A stretch of DNA of 64,000 bases from JAGLYZ01 sp049642725 (GTDB lineage Bacteria; Patescibacteriota; Minisyncoccia; Minisyncoccales; JAGMDC01), in contig JBARPC010000004.1 in the NCBI GenBank assembly GCA_049642725.1, forward strand, positions 1 to 64,000. The letters are read 5' to 3'. How positions within the stretch are numbered: position 1 is the stretch's first letter; every line of letters starts with the position of its first letter. Of the stretch, positions 24,875 through 33,665 are shown piece after piece. The notes under the pieces are model-generated. The model had not been told where the DNA came from. It searched no databases and was given only the letters and a program-made list of their open reading frames with translations. The position numbers and the translations under genes are program-made.

Positions 24875-26110
24875 ATGCGGATAGGAATTTTTACTAATAT
24901 ATATCTGCCTATTATCAGCGGTGTTGTTACGATAATAGAGAATTACCGGCAAGAATTGGAAAGGCAGGGCCATCAAGTTTTTATTTTTGCGGCTGAAAAT
25001 CGCGGTTATAAAGATGAAAATCCGCGAGTTTTCCGTTTTAAATCAATAGATCTTAATTACAAAATTTCTTATCCTTTACCTATAATTTCTTCTCCGCGCA
25101 TTAGCAGGATAATTAAAAAAATAAATTTAGATATTGTTCATACACAACATTTTTTTGTTTGCGGACAGATTGCATGGTATTATTCTAAAAAATTCAATAT
25201 TCCTTTGGTTTTTACCCAGCATACCCGTTATGAATATTACACACACTATGTGCCTTATCTTCCCCAAGAGATAAGCAAGCCGCTTGCTTTATCGCTTTGC
25301 GCTGTTTATGCCAATTCCTGCGATTCTGTGATTGCTCCCACAGAAGACATTAAAAATTCTCTTTTAAAATACAAAGTAAAAACACCGATAACGGTTCTTC
25401 CTTCCGGGATTGATTTAAGCAGATTCTTTCAAGCAAGTGGCGTGGCGATAAGAGAAAAATATAATATAGATAAGAACAAATGCGTGTTATTAACAGTTGC
25501 TCGATTAGCTCCGGAAAAAAATATTTCTTTTTTGTTAAAGTCGTTTAAAAAGGCCAGTTTAAAAAATCCCAATATTTATTTTATAATAATAGGAGACGGC
25601 CCTTTTAAAAAAGCATTAATATCTGAAAGCGATAAATTGGGATTAAAAAACAAGATTATATTCACAGGCGAAGTAGATTGGCAGAAAATTCCTTCTTTTT
25701 ACAAAGCAGCTGATATTTTCCTTTTTAGTTCTTTTTCAGAAGTTCAGCCAACCGTTATTAGTGAAGCTATGGCTTCGGGTCTTCCTGTTGTAGCCATAAA
25801 CGCTAACGGAATAAAAGATGCTGTTATAAATGGAGAAAATGGTATTTTGACCCCTAATAACGTTAGTGAATTTAGCCAAACCATTATAAAATTAGCAAGT
25901 AATGGAGAATTAAGAAAAAAGATTTCAGAGAAAGCAGAAAAAATGGCTAACAATTTTTCTGCAGAGAAAGCCACGGAGAAACTAATTAATCTTTATAAAA
26001 GATTAATAATTCAAAAAAGAGAAAATCGTAAATTAAAAAATAAAAGTTTTCATTTAATTAAAGATAAATTTATAAATTTTAAGTTTGATGAGATTATAAA
26101 CCAAAAATGA
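24875..26110 (+). CDS. GT4-family glycosyltransferase, probably glycolipid-forming
   Basis: A 411-aa GT-B fold enzyme. The N-terminal Rossmann half begins RIGIFTNIYLPIISGVVT. The C-terminal donor half has TVARLAPEKNISFLL and the E-x7-E motif in SEVQPTVISEAMASGLP. The start pattern and VLPSGIDLSRF match the branch that glucosylates diacylglycerol or related lipids; this assignment is by resemblance only. A charged tail (370-411) lies beyond the fold. It overlaps the UbiA gene by 4 bases, so it probably belongs with the envelope-lipid cluster that follows. Confidence 0.85.
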   Translation: MRIGIFTNIYLPIISGVVTIIENYRQELERQGHQVFIFAAENRGYKDENPRVFRFKSIDLNYKISYPLPIISSPRISRIIKKINLDIVHTQHFFVCGQIAWYYSKKFNIPLVFTQHTRYEYYTHYVPYLPQEISKPLALSLCAVYANSCDSVIAPTEDIKNSLLKYKVKTPITVLPSGIDLSRFFQASGVAIREKYNIDKNKCVLLTVARLAPEKNISFLLKSFKKASLKNPNIYFIIIGDGPFKKALISESDKLGLKNKIIFTGEVDWQKIPSFYKAADIFLFSSFSEVQPTVISEAMASGLPVVAINANGIKDAVINGENGILTPNNVSEFSQTIIKLASNGELRKKISEKAEKMANNFSAEKATEKLINLYKRLIIQKRENRKLKNKSFHLIKDKFINFKFDEIINQK

Positions 26111-26994
26111 GAAACTATAACTATTTTAAAATGTTAAGAATTAAAGATACGGTTAAATTCTTTTTCTGGATTCCGCTTGTTGGAGCAATATTAGCCAATG
26201 TTTCTTTAAATAATTTTATTCTTATTGCTATTATTTCTTTCTGTACTGTTTCTTATGCTTTTGTAATAAATAATTATTTTGATGTAGAAATAGATAAAAA
26301 AAATCCAAAAAAAATCAAGTCAAATAGCAATCCATTAGCTCAAGGGCTTGTGAGAAAGAATGGCGTTTTAATCCTGTCTGGAATATTATTGCTCATCTCT
26401 ATTTCTTTATCCTTATTTATAAATTTTATTGGATTTATTTTTGTTTTATTATCTATTTTTGGAGCTACTCTTTATTCAATGTCTTATATTCGTCTCAAAG
26501 AAAGAAATATTATTGATATAGTCAGCCATGGTTTTGCATTAGGACTTTTTCTTTTTTTAGCTGGAGTATTTTTAGCTCAAGGAATGATTAATATATCCTT
26601 GCTGGCAATTGCATTTTTGTTTACTATATTGAGCGCCAATGTTCTTTTGGCTCATCAAATAATGGATTATGAAGAGGACTTAGGCAATACGCAAACTACT
26701 GCAATTAAAATTGGCAAAGAAAGAAGTTATTTATTCCTGTTTATTTTTTTAATTGCTGCTTTATTGTTGTTTGAAATAATAATATTGAAATATTATTCAG
26801 ATGCTCAATGGTGGTTTTTTTATTCTGCTTTATTACTTTTAATATTTTGGTGGCTTCCGTTTAAACTAATCAAACAGTTTGAAAAAGAGAAAATCAAAGA
26901 CGCGCTAATGGAAAGATTACTTTTACCAAATATGATTTATGAGAACAAGATAAAAGTTTATCAAAATAAAATAAAGAAAATATTTTTTAAATAA
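26107..26994 (+). CDS. UbiA-family prenyltransferase
   Basis: A 295-aa protein with about eight membrane helices. The two metal-diphosphate motifs are seen: NNYFDVEIDKKN (about 55-66, an Asn-for-Asp variant of NDxxDxxxD) and HQIMDYEEDLGN (about 187-198). The family joins a polyprenyl chain to an aromatic ring, a glycerol phosphate or another acceptor; this sequence does not decide which. It sits with a GT4, a flippase-like protein, a geranylgeranyl-reductase-like protein and uppS, which points to isoprenoid or lipid modification. Confidence 0.82.
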   Translation: MRNYNYFKMLRIKDTVKFFFWIPLVGAILANVSLNNFILIAIISFCTVSYAFVINNYFDVEIDKKNPKKIKSNSNPLAQGLVRKNGVLILSGILLLISISLSLFINFIGFIFVLLSIFGATLYSMSYIRLKERNIIDIVSHGFALGLFLFLAGVFLAQGMINISLLAIAFLFTILSANVLLAHQIMDYEEDLGNTQTTAIKIGKERSYLFLFIFLIAALLLFEIIILKYYSDAQWWFFYSALLLLIFWWLPFKLIKQFEKEKIKDALMERLLLPNMIYENKIKVYQNKIKKIFFK

Positions 26995-27007
26995 ACCACT
27001 CACCTTT

Positions 27008-28066
27008 ATGAAAAAGATTGTATTTTTCTTCTTCACTTTATTAATAGGTTTAATCCTTTTTTTTATTGCGTTTAAGAAAATAGGGCTTGAAAATATAGTT
27101 TCTGCTCTTTCCAATATTTCAACAATACAGTTTTTTCTTGTCTTTGGGATTATTATTTTTAGTTTTTTAGTTGGAACTCTACGGCTAAAAACAATATTAA
27201 AAACACAGTTATCTGAAAAGATTTCCTTTTTAGATGTTTTAATAGCCAGAACAATAGGTTTTTCTATAAATTACCTTACGCCAATTGTTTTTGCCGGAGG
27301 ACAACCCTTAAAGGCATATGTGCTAAAAACAAGAACAAAGGCATCTCTGCACAAGATAGTTGTTTCCATTATTATATCAGAAGCTATTTTTTTAAGCATA
27401 TTGTTTTTCTTTGTAATTTTAGGAGCCTTCTTCTTGTTTTTTTCTTTTAATCTTCCCTGTTTTTTAGAAAATCTAATTTTAGGAATAACATTTTTTTGTT
27501 TTATTATATTCTGCCTTTTTTATTACAGAATAATTAAAAAATCCCCGGATAAAAGAGGTTTTTTTACTTTTTTTATTGAGATTCTGCATCTGGATAAAAT
27601 TGATTTAATTAATAATGCAAAAACGCAAATTGCTGACGTTGAAAAAGAGATTTTCTATTTTTTTAAACATCAGAAATCCAAATTAGCATTGGTTTCCTTG
27701 TTTACAATTATAGAGATTATTCTTTTATTTTTAACTTACTGGCTGATAATATCATTTTTGGGTGATAAACTAAGTATTGGAGAAATAATTTCAATAAATG
27801 CTTTAATAAATTTAGTTTATTTTATTCCTATCCCTGCTGCATTGGGAAGCTTTGAGTGGAGCCAGGCATTAATTTTTAATGTTTTCGGAATGAACTTCAA
27901 TACAGGAATTGCCTTTAGCTTAATAGTGAGAGTTCTTAATTTAATCTTGGCAGGATTGGGAATTTTTTTACTAATTCACTTTGAAATAAAAACTTTAACT
28001 AAAAGGGCGGGAACAACTCTTCAAAAACTATTGAGATTCAACGTCAATAGTGATAAAATACTATAA
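27008..28066 (+). CDS. Lysylphosphatidylglycerol synthase TM-region/UPF0104-like membrane protein
   Basis: A 352-aa polytopic protein with about eight helices. The family pattern is visible in FSINYLTPIVFAGGQPLKAYVLK (here shortened) and in PIPAALGSFEWSQALIF, both typical of the flippase-like domain of MprF relatives. There is no catalytic MprF domain. Members occur with glycosyltransferases and are thought to move lipids across the membrane, so it may flip the product of the neighbouring GT4 or UbiA. It is followed after 2 bases by ctpA. Confidence 0.78.
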   Translation: MKKIVFFFFTLLIGLILFFIAFKKIGLENIVSALSNISTIQFFLVFGIIIFSFLVGTLRLKTILKTQLSEKISFLDVLIARTIGFSINYLTPIVFAGGQPLKAYVLKTRTKASLHKIVVSIIISEAIFLSILFFFVILGAFFLFFSFNLPCFLENLILGITFFCFIIFCLFYYRIIKKSPDKRGFFTFFIEILHLDKIDLINNAKTQIADVEKEIFYFFKHQKSKLALVSLFTIIEIILLFLTYWLIISFLGDKLSIGEIISINALINLVYFIPIPAALGSFEWSQALIFNVFGMNFNTGIAFSLIVRVLNLILAGLGIFLLIHFEIKTLTKRAGTTLQKLLRFNVNSDKIL

Positions 28067-28068
28067 TT

Positions 28069-29283
28069 ATGAGTTTAATGAAATTAAAACTTAAAAAAAC
28101 AATAATTCTTTTTATTCTATTTCTGTTGCTTGCTGCTTTTGTTAGTTTTGAAGTTGGCTTTCTTTTTGGTGAAATAGAAGGAAAGAAAAAAGTTTCTCCT
28201 TCTGATGAATTGAATTTTTCTCTATTTTGGGAGGTTTATAATACTTTGAAAGAAAAATATGTGAATCCGGAAGATTTTGACCATGAAGAAATAATTTACG
28301 GAGCCATTTCAGGCATGGTGGAAAGCTTAGGAGATCCTTATACGGTTTTTTTTAATCCTGAAGAAGCAAAGATATTTGAAGAAGATGTTAAAGGAATATT
28401 TGAAGGTGTGGGTATGGAAATCGGAATAAGAAAAGAAGGATTAACCGTTATTGCGCCTTTAGAAGGAACTCCTGCCCAGAAAGCCGGATTAAGACCGGGC
28501 GATAAGATTATAAAAATAGATGATATTTCTACTGTTGATATAGCCATAGATGAGGCAGTAAAACTTATTAGGGGGCAAAAAGGAACAGAGGTTTCTCTTA
28601 CTATTTATAGGGAGGATTGGGGAGAAACAAAAGAAATCAAAATCGTAAGAGGTATTATAGAGATACCGTCTTTGTCTTGGGAATTAATATCTTCCAGCAA
28701 GGAAAGGCAAGATGATATTGCTTATATTAAACTTTATCAGTTTTCTGAAAAAGCTAGTTATGATTTTAAAACAGCTTCCAGAGAAATTTTAGATTCATCT
28801 GCTGAAAGAATTATTTTGGACTTAAGAAATAATCCAGGCGGTTATTTAACCGTAGCCCAGGATATTACTGGATGGTTTTTAGAAAAAGGACAAATTGTAA
28901 CTATTGAAGATTTTGGCGAAGAAAAAGAGCAAAAACTATATAAAGCAAAGGGCCCGGAGAAATTTTTATCATATCCAATAGTAGTTTTAATTAATGAGGG
29001 TTCAGCTTCTGGTTCTGAAATTTTGGCTGGCGCTTTGAGAGATAATAGGGGAATAAAGTTAATTGGAGAAAAGTCATTTGGAAAAGGAACTGTTCAAGAA
29101 TTAGAATACTTGAGTGAAGGGAGTTTAAAGATTACTATAGCTAATTGGCTTACTCCTAAAGGCGAGGTTTTAACTGATAGAGGGTTAGAGCCAGATATAA
29201 AAGTAGAAATGACATTAGAGGATTATGAACAAGGGAAAGACCCGCAATTAGAAAAAGCAGTTGAAATTTTAAAAGAAATGTAG
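28069..29283 (+). CDS. ctpA: Carboxy-terminal processing protease (S41)
   Basis: A 404-aa exported protease: N-terminal signal anchor (about 10-30), PDZ domain (about 110-200, with GVGMEIGIRKEGLTVIAPL and AGLRPGDKI), then the S41 core. The catalytic serine lies in NEGSASGSEILAGALRDN and the lysine in GEKSFGKGTVQ. Such proteases trim envelope proteins, including cell-wall hydrolases and lipoproteins. The gene closes the envelope cluster; the 167-base spacer after it contains structured repeat copy B. Confidence 0.93.
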   Translation: MSLMKLKLKKTIILFILFLLLAAFVSFEVGFLFGEIEGKKKVSPSDELNFSLFWEVYNTLKEKYVNPEDFDHEEIIYGAISGMVESLGDPYTVFFNPEEAKIFEEDVKGIFEGVGMEIGIRKEGLTVIAPLEGTPAQKAGLRPGDKIIKIDDISTVDIAIDEAVKLIRGQKGTEVSLTIYREDWGETKEIKIVRGIIEIPSLSWELISSSKERQDDIAYIKLYQFSEKASYDFKTASREILDSSAERIILDLRNNPGGYLTVAQDITGWFLEKGQIVTIEDFGEEKEQKLYKAKGPEKFLSYPIVVLINEGSASGSEILAGALRDNRGIKLIGEKSFGKGTVQELEYLSEGSLKITIANWLTPKGEVLTDRGLEPDIKVEMTLEDYEQGKDPQLEKAVEILKEM

Positions 29284-29309
29284 TACAATAATAAAAAATA
29301 CCAGGAAAC

Positions 29310-29414
29310 AGGATTTTTTGAATTCTCACGGATTGCTCGGATTCCAAATTTTCCTCGCGCTTTACCCTAAAGGGCTCCGACGCGTCTCGGAAAATTCAGA
29401 ATCCTCGCCATCCT
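29310..29414 (+). repeat. Structured dispersed repeat, copy B (upstream of rplI)
   Basis: The second copy of the element at 10091-10200. Stems: AGGAT/ATCCT, GGATTC/GAATCC, TTTTCC/GGAAAA and CGCG/CGCG, with a CCCTAAAGGG tip. Conserved single-stranded words include TTGCTCGGAT, CCTCGCGCTTTA and CGCGTCTCGGAAA. It ends 36 bases before the rplI ATG. Confidence 0.7.
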
Positions 29415-29450
29415 AATTTAAAAAATCTATTTTTTTCGCTATTACTGATT

Positions 29451-29897
29451 ATGAAAATCATTCTTCTTCAAGATATAGATAAACTTGGGAAAAAGCATGA
29501 TATTAAGGAGGTGGCAGATGGCTATGCCAGGAATTTTCTTATGCCTAAAGGATTGGTTAAATTAGCAACAGAAAAAAATCTTAAGTGGTTAGCAGCCCAG
29601 AAAGAAACATTAGAAAAAAAATCAGAAGAAGACCTTAAAAATATTCAGGATATAGCTACAAAAATAGACGGATTAGAAATAACCATCCCGGTTAAAACTG
29701 GAAAAGAGAAACAGCTATTTGAATCAATAACTGTTCAAAAAATTTCTGATAAATTAAAAGAATTGGGTTTTGAAATTAAGAAAGCTCAAGTTGATTTAAA
29801 GGAACCGATTAAAGAAATTGGTGAGTATCCAGTTAAAATAAAACTTGAACATAATTTAGAAGCAGAAGTTAGAATAATAGTTGTTGAAGAGAAGTAA
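29451..29897 (+). CDS. rplI: Ribosomal protein bL9
   Basis: A 148-aa L9: N-terminal rRNA-binding domain (MKIILLQDIDKLGKKHDIKEVADGYARNFL), a long connecting helix (about 40-75) and the C-terminal domain ending AEVRIIVVEE. It binds near the L1 stalk of 23S. From general knowledge several CPR lineages lack bL9, so its presence supports Parcubacteria. It is followed one base later by pyrG. The upstream structured element could be its leader. Confidence 0.93.
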   Translation: MKIILLQDIDKLGKKHDIKEVADGYARNFLMPKGLVKLATEKNLKWLAAQKETLEKKSEEDLKNIQDIATKIDGLEITIPVKTGKEKQLFESITVQKISDKLKELGFEIKKAQVDLKEPIKEIGEYPVKIKLEHNLEAEVRIIVVEEK

Positions 29898-29898
29898 T

Positions 29899-31518
29899 AT
29901 GCCAAAATTTATTTTTGTTGCTGGTGGTGTAATGTCTGGCATTGGCAAAGGAGTGGCTACCGCCTCAATAGGGAAAATATTACAGAGCAAAGGATTTAAA
30001 ATAACAGCAGTCAAAATTGACCCTTATATTAATGTCGATGCCGGGACTATGAATCCCATTGAGCATGGAGAAGTTTTTGTTACCGATGATGGAGTAGAAT
30101 GTGACCAAGATCTTGGAAATTATGAAAGATTTTTAGATGAAAGTTTATCAACTATTAATTACATTACTACCGGCAGGGTATATCAGACAGTAATAAACAA
30201 AGAAAGAAATTTAGAATACAGAGGAAGATGCGTAGAGGTTGTTCCCGATATTCCTAATGAGGCAATTGCCAGAATATTAAAATCAGCTAAGAAAAATAGA
30301 GCTGATTTTGTTTTAATTGAGATAGGCGGAACAGTAGGTGAATATCAGAATATGTTGTTTTTGGAAGCGGCCAGAATGATGAAGATTAAACATCCAGGAG
30401 ATGTTCTTTTTATTTTGGTGAGTTATTTACCAGTTCCTAAAATGATTGGTGAAATGAAGACAAAACCAACTCAAAATGCGGTGAGAATGTTAAACGAAGC
30501 AGGAATTCAACCAGATATTATTTTAGGCCGTTCTTCCTTTCCTTTAGACAGACCAAGAAAAAGGAAAATTTCTATTTTCTGCAATGTAGATATTAAAGAT
30601 ATTATTTCTGCTCCTGATATTAAATCCATTTATGAAGTTCCAATTAATTTTGAAAAAGAAAACTTAGGTAACCGAATTTTGAAAAAATTTGATTTGAATT
30701 CAAGAAAAAGTAATTTAGAAAAATGGGAGAAGTTAGTGAAGATAATAAAAAAGAAAAAAAAGCCTGTTAGAATTGGCATCGTAGGAAAATACTTTGAAAC
30801 AGGAAAATTTACTTTAATGGATTCATATATTTCAGTAATTGAAGCAGTTAAACACGCTGCCTGGTTTTATAAAAAGAAGCCAGAGATTTATTGGTTATCA
30901 GCAGGGAAATTTGAGAAGAATTCTAAATCGTTAAAAGAATTAAAAGATTATGATGCTATAATTGTCCCTGGTGGTTTTGGCAATAGGGGAATAGAAGGAA
31001 AAATAAAAGCTATCCAATTTTGCCGAAAAGAGAAAATTCCTTTTTTGGGACTTTGTCTGGGTATGCAGTTGGCTGTGATTGAATTTGCCAGAAATGTCTG
31101 CGGTTTAAAGAAAGCTAACTCCACTGAATTTTCTCCTAATTGCCGAATACCAGTAATTGATGTTATGCCGGAGCAAAAAGTTCTTTTAAGAGAAAAAAAA
31201 TATGGTGGGACAATGCGATTAGGCGCTTATAAATGCGAGCTAAAAACAGGCACTAAGAGTTGGAAGAGTTATGGTTGCATAAAGAATATATCTGAACGCC
31301 ATAGGCACCGCTACGAGTTAAATAATGAGTTTAAGGGCGTTTTAGAAAGCAAGGGCATAATAATGGCTGGTATAAATCCAGAAAAGAATTTAGTGGAAAT
31401 TATAGAATTAAAAAAACACCCTTTCTTTATCGGAGTGCAGTTTCATCCGGAATTTAAATCAAGATTTTTAAATCCTCATCCATTATTCAAAAAATTTATC
31501 AAGGCGTCTCTACATTAA
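29899..31518 (+). CDS. pyrG: CTP synthase
   Basis: PyrG makes CTP from UTP, ATP and glutamine. This 539-aa protein has the amidoligase domain starting MPKFIFVAGGVMSGIGKGV, with DPYINVDAGTMNP, and a C-terminal class I glutaminase with nucleophile Cys in GLCLGMQLA and the His-Glu pair in GVQFHPEF. The ATG at 29899, just after the rplI stop, gives the canonical N-terminus. Its 3' end overlaps the convergent rpmA gene by 20 bases. Confidence 0.97.
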   Translation: MPKFIFVAGGVMSGIGKGVATASIGKILQSKGFKITAVKIDPYINVDAGTMNPIEHGEVFVTDDGVECDQDLGNYERFLDESLSTINYITTGRVYQTVINKERNLEYRGRCVEVVPDIPNEAIARILKSAKKNRADFVLIEIGGTVGEYQNMLFLEAARMMKIKHPGDVLFILVSYLPVPKMIGEMKTKPTQNAVRMLNEAGIQPDIILGRSSFPLDRPRKRKISIFCNVDIKDIISAPDIKSIYEVPINFEKENLGNRILKKFDLNSRKSNLEKWEKLVKIIKKKKKPVRIGIVGKYFETGKFTLMDSYISVIEAVKHAAWFYKKKPEIYWLSAGKFEKNSKSLKELKDYDAIIVPGGFGNRGIEGKIKAIQFCRKEKIPFLGLCLGMQLAVIEFARNVCGLKKANSTEFSPNCRIPVIDVMPEQKVLLREKKYGGTMRLGAYKCELKTGTKSWKSYGCIKNISERHRHRYELNNEFKGVLESKGIIMAGINPEKNLVEIIELKKHPFFIGVQFHPEFKSRFLNPHPLFKKFIKASLH

Positions 31519-31777
31519 CTATTTTGACTATTCGCTGGCTTTTATCAAACTTTATTTTTCTTTTAGTAATAAATTTAATAATGCCTTGTTTAACAGCATA
31601 AAGAGTGTCATCATTGCCTCGTTTAACATTTGTTCCAGGAACAAACTTTGTTCCGCGCTGGCGAATAATAATACTACCTGGCTTTGCTTTTTGACCACTA
31701 TAAAGTTTAACCCCTAAGTATTTGGGACTAGAATCTCTTCCTAACTTTGTTGCTCCTGTTGCTTTTGTTTTAGCCAT
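31499..31777 (-). CDS. rpmA: Ribosomal protein bL27
   Basis: A 92-aa L27 with GRDSSPKYLGVKLYSGQKAKPGSIIIRQRGTKFVPGTNVKRGNDDTLYA, the conserved core near the peptidyl transferase centre. The N-terminus is MAKTKATGATKLGRDS, without the Firmicutes-type cleaved extension. A TTGACA/TAACAT promoter (31785-31813) places the start of transcription at or next to the ATG, so the mRNA is probably leaderless. rplU (L21), the usual partner, is not adjacent. Confidence 0.95.
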   Translation of the reverse strand: MAKTKATGATKLGRDSSPKYLGVKLYSGQKAKPGSIIIRQRGTKFVPGTNVKRGNDDTLYAVKQGIIKFITKRKIKFDKSQRIVKIVNVETP

Positions 31778-31784
31778 ATATTAT

Positions 31785-31813
31785 ATGTTAGCAAAAATAA
31801 AAAAATTTGTCAA
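31785..31813 (-). promoter_or_regulatory. Promoter of rpmA, leaderless type
   Basis: Minus strand: TTGACA (31808-31813), a 17-base spacer, and TAACAT (31785-31790), followed 7 bases later by the rpmA ATG. Confidence 0.6.
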
Positions 31814-31964
31814 ACAAAATAAAGAAGATATAATACTCCTAATTGGTGTTATTTTAATTTCCTTATTTTCTTTTGCTATGGGATATATTGTTGCTAATGA
31901 ACAAGAAAAAGAACCAATTCAGTTTGAACAAACAAAAACTGATTTACCATATAATAACTTATGA
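31785..31964 (+). CDS. Small single-pass membrane protein
   Basis: A 59-aa protein: basic N-terminus (MLAKIKKFVKQNKED), one membrane helix (about 15-38, ILLIGVILISLFSFAMGYIVA) and an acidic, polar tail. The ATG at 31785 is preferred; a longer frame runs antisense to rpmA. The stop overlaps the ATG of the geranylgeranyl-reductase-like gene (ATGA). The family is not recognised. It may anchor a partner at the membrane. Confidence 0.55.
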   Translation: MLAKIKKFVKQNKEDIILLIGVILISLFSFAMGYIVANEQEKEPIQFEQTKTDLPYNNL

Positions 31965-32971
31965 AAATCGCTATTGTTGGAGCAGGTATTTCTGGATTAT
32001 ATTTGGGCTGGAAACTTTCTCAAAAAGGCCATAAAGTAAATATTTTTGAAAAAAGAAACAGAATCGGAAAAGAAGTTTGTTCGGGACTTTTTAGCCAGAG
32101 AATACTTGATTTTATTCCAGAAAGCAATAAATTAATCCGAAATGAAATAAAACAAGTATTAGTCCATTTTCCAAGAAAAACCGTAAGATTGGTTTTTAAG
32201 CAAAGTTTTTTTGTAATGGATCATTACAAGATAGACAATATGGTTGCTAAATTAGCTAAGGAAGCAGGCGCAGAGATTTTTTTAAATCATAGAATAGATG
32301 CTTTTCCTCAAGGATTTGACCCCCACACCAAACGAGGACAAAGTATCGAAGGCAGTAAAATTAACAAAGTTAGTCCTCGTTATAGTGTGGGGGTTGATAA
32401 AATAATTGGATGTGATGGACCTAATTCTTTTATTAGAAAAAAACTTAATCTTTCAGACCCGCAATTTTTTCTGTCTATCCAGGGATTTCTAAAACAAAAA
32501 GATAATTCTAATTGTGTAGAAACATGGGCAACTGATTCAGGTTTTATTTGGAAAATTCCCAGAGGAGAAACAATAGAATATGGAGTAATGGAGGATTTTA
32601 AAAAAGCAAACAAATATTTTGATAAGTTTTTGAGAAAAAATAAAATTTATCTAATAAGAAAAAAAGCAGGAATAATTCCGCAGACATTTAAGCCAATTAT
32701 TCCTAAAAATTCTAAAACTACACTTTGCGGAGATGCTACCGGACTTACTAAGCCCTGGTCTGGCGGGGGAGTGGTATGGTCTTTAATATCAGCTGATATT
32801 CTCTTGAAAAATTTCCCAGATTTTATAAAATATAAAAAGGACGTTAATAGATTTTTTCTTCCAAAAATCATTCTTTCAAAAACAATTAAAAAAATAGTTT
32901 ATTTCTCTGGAAGAAAATTTCCTTGCTTTCTGCCGAAAGAAGTTAATATAGAAGGAGATTTTTTGTTTTAA
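31961..32971 (+). CDS. Geranylgeranyl-reductase-family FAD protein
   Basis: A 336-aa flavoprotein: FAD-binding GAGISGLYLGWKLSQKG at the N-terminus, CSGLFS (40-45), GCDGPNS (150-156) and GDATGLTKPWSGGGV, the typical set of the geranylgeranyl reductase/CrtI-like group that reduces isoprenoid double bonds. Residues about 120-145 (DPHTKRGQSIEGSKINKVSP and on) come from an inverted-repeat insertion at 32319-32394 that keeps the frame. It lies directly before uppS and near UbiA, so its substrate may be a polyprenyl chain. The real substrate is unknown. Confidence 0.78.
   Translation: MKIAIVGAGISGLYLGWKLSQKGHKVNIFEKRNRIGKEVCSGLFSQRILDFIPESNKLIRNEIKQVLVHFPRKTVRLVFKQSFFVMDHYKIDNMVAKLAKEAGAEIFLNHRIDAFPQGFDPHTKRGQSIEGSKINKVSPRYSVGVDKIIGCDGPNSFIRKKLNLSDPQFFLSIQGFLKQKDNSNCVETWATDSGFIWKIPRGETIEYGVMEDFKKANKYFDKFLRKNKIYLIRKKAGIIPQTFKPIIPKNSKTTLCGDATGLTKPWSGGGVVWSLISADILLKNFPDFIKYKKDVNRFFLPKIILSKTIKKIVYFSGRKFPCFLPKEVNIEGDFLF
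32319..32394. repeat. In-frame inverted-repeat insertion
   Basis: ACCCCCACAC (32319-32328) pairs with GTGTGGGGGT (32385-32394), and AACGAGGAC (32331-32339) with GTCCTCGTT (32373-32381), leaving a 33-base loop. It lies in the reductase-like gene between two conserved motifs. The CGAGGAC/GTCCTCG words also occur in the palindrome at 11634-11660. Confidence 0.7.
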
Positions 32972-32983
32972 TTATTTAATTAA

Positions 32984-33658
32984 ATGAAGAACAAAACGCC
33001 TTATCATTTAGGAATTATTTTAGACGGCAACAGAAGATGGGCAAAAGAGAAGAATTTGCCTGTTTTTGAGGGTCATAAAAAGGGCAGAGAAGTAGTAAAA
33101 AAAATTATAAAGGCCTGTAAAAACAAAGGAATAAAAATTCTAACTTTGTTTGTTTTTTCCACTGAGAACTGGAAAAGGCCCAAAAAAGAAATCAATTATT
33201 TAATGGAACTGATTAAAGGCGTTATTCTTCTTAAAGAACTTGACAAACAAGGAATTAGGGTTGTAATAATCGGTCAGAAAGATAGATTATCTCAAGATGT
33301 CCAAAAGGTGATAAAAGATATTGAAAATAGGACTAAAAATAATAAGGCAATGATTTTGAATATTGCTTTAAGCTATGGCGGCAGAGTTGAAATCGTTGAG
33401 GCAATAAAAAATATAATTAAAAAGAAAATTCCAGTTAAAAAAATAACCGAAGATGTTATTTCTAAAAATCTTTGGGCATCTGAGCTTGATTTGATTATCA
33501 GGACTGGCAAAGAAAAAAGAATTTCAAATTTTTTAATTTGGCAGGCAGCCTATTCCGAGCTTTATTTTTGCGAGAAATTCTGGCCTGATTTTACTGAAAA
33601 TGACTTAGACAAGGCACTTGACGAATATTGTCTTCACAAACGCCGCTTCGGAAAGTAA
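32984..33658 (+). CDS. uppS: Undecaprenyl (polyprenyl) diphosphate synthase
   Basis: A 224-aa cis-prenyltransferase making the C55-type lipid carrier for cell-wall synthesis. The catalytic Asp14 is in LDGNRRWAK, with GHKKGREVVKKII, FSTENWKRP, and the C-terminal LIIRTGKEKRISNFLIWQAAYSEL, all family hallmarks. It is slightly short compared with ~250 aa. It provides the lipid carrier used by MraY, MurG and FtsW of this window. It starts 12 bases after the reductase-like gene. Confidence 0.95.
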   Translation: MKNKTPYHLGIILDGNRRWAKEKNLPVFEGHKKGREVVKKIIKACKNKGIKILTLFVFSTENWKRPKKEINYLMELIKGVILLKELDKQGIRVVIIGQKDRLSQDVQKVIKDIENRTKNNKAMILNIALSYGGRVEIVEAIKNIIKKKIPVKKITEDVISKNLWASELDLIIRTGKEKRISNFLIWQAAYSELYFCEKFWPDFTENDLDKALDEYCLHKRRFGK

Positions 33659-33665
33659 AGGGGAT

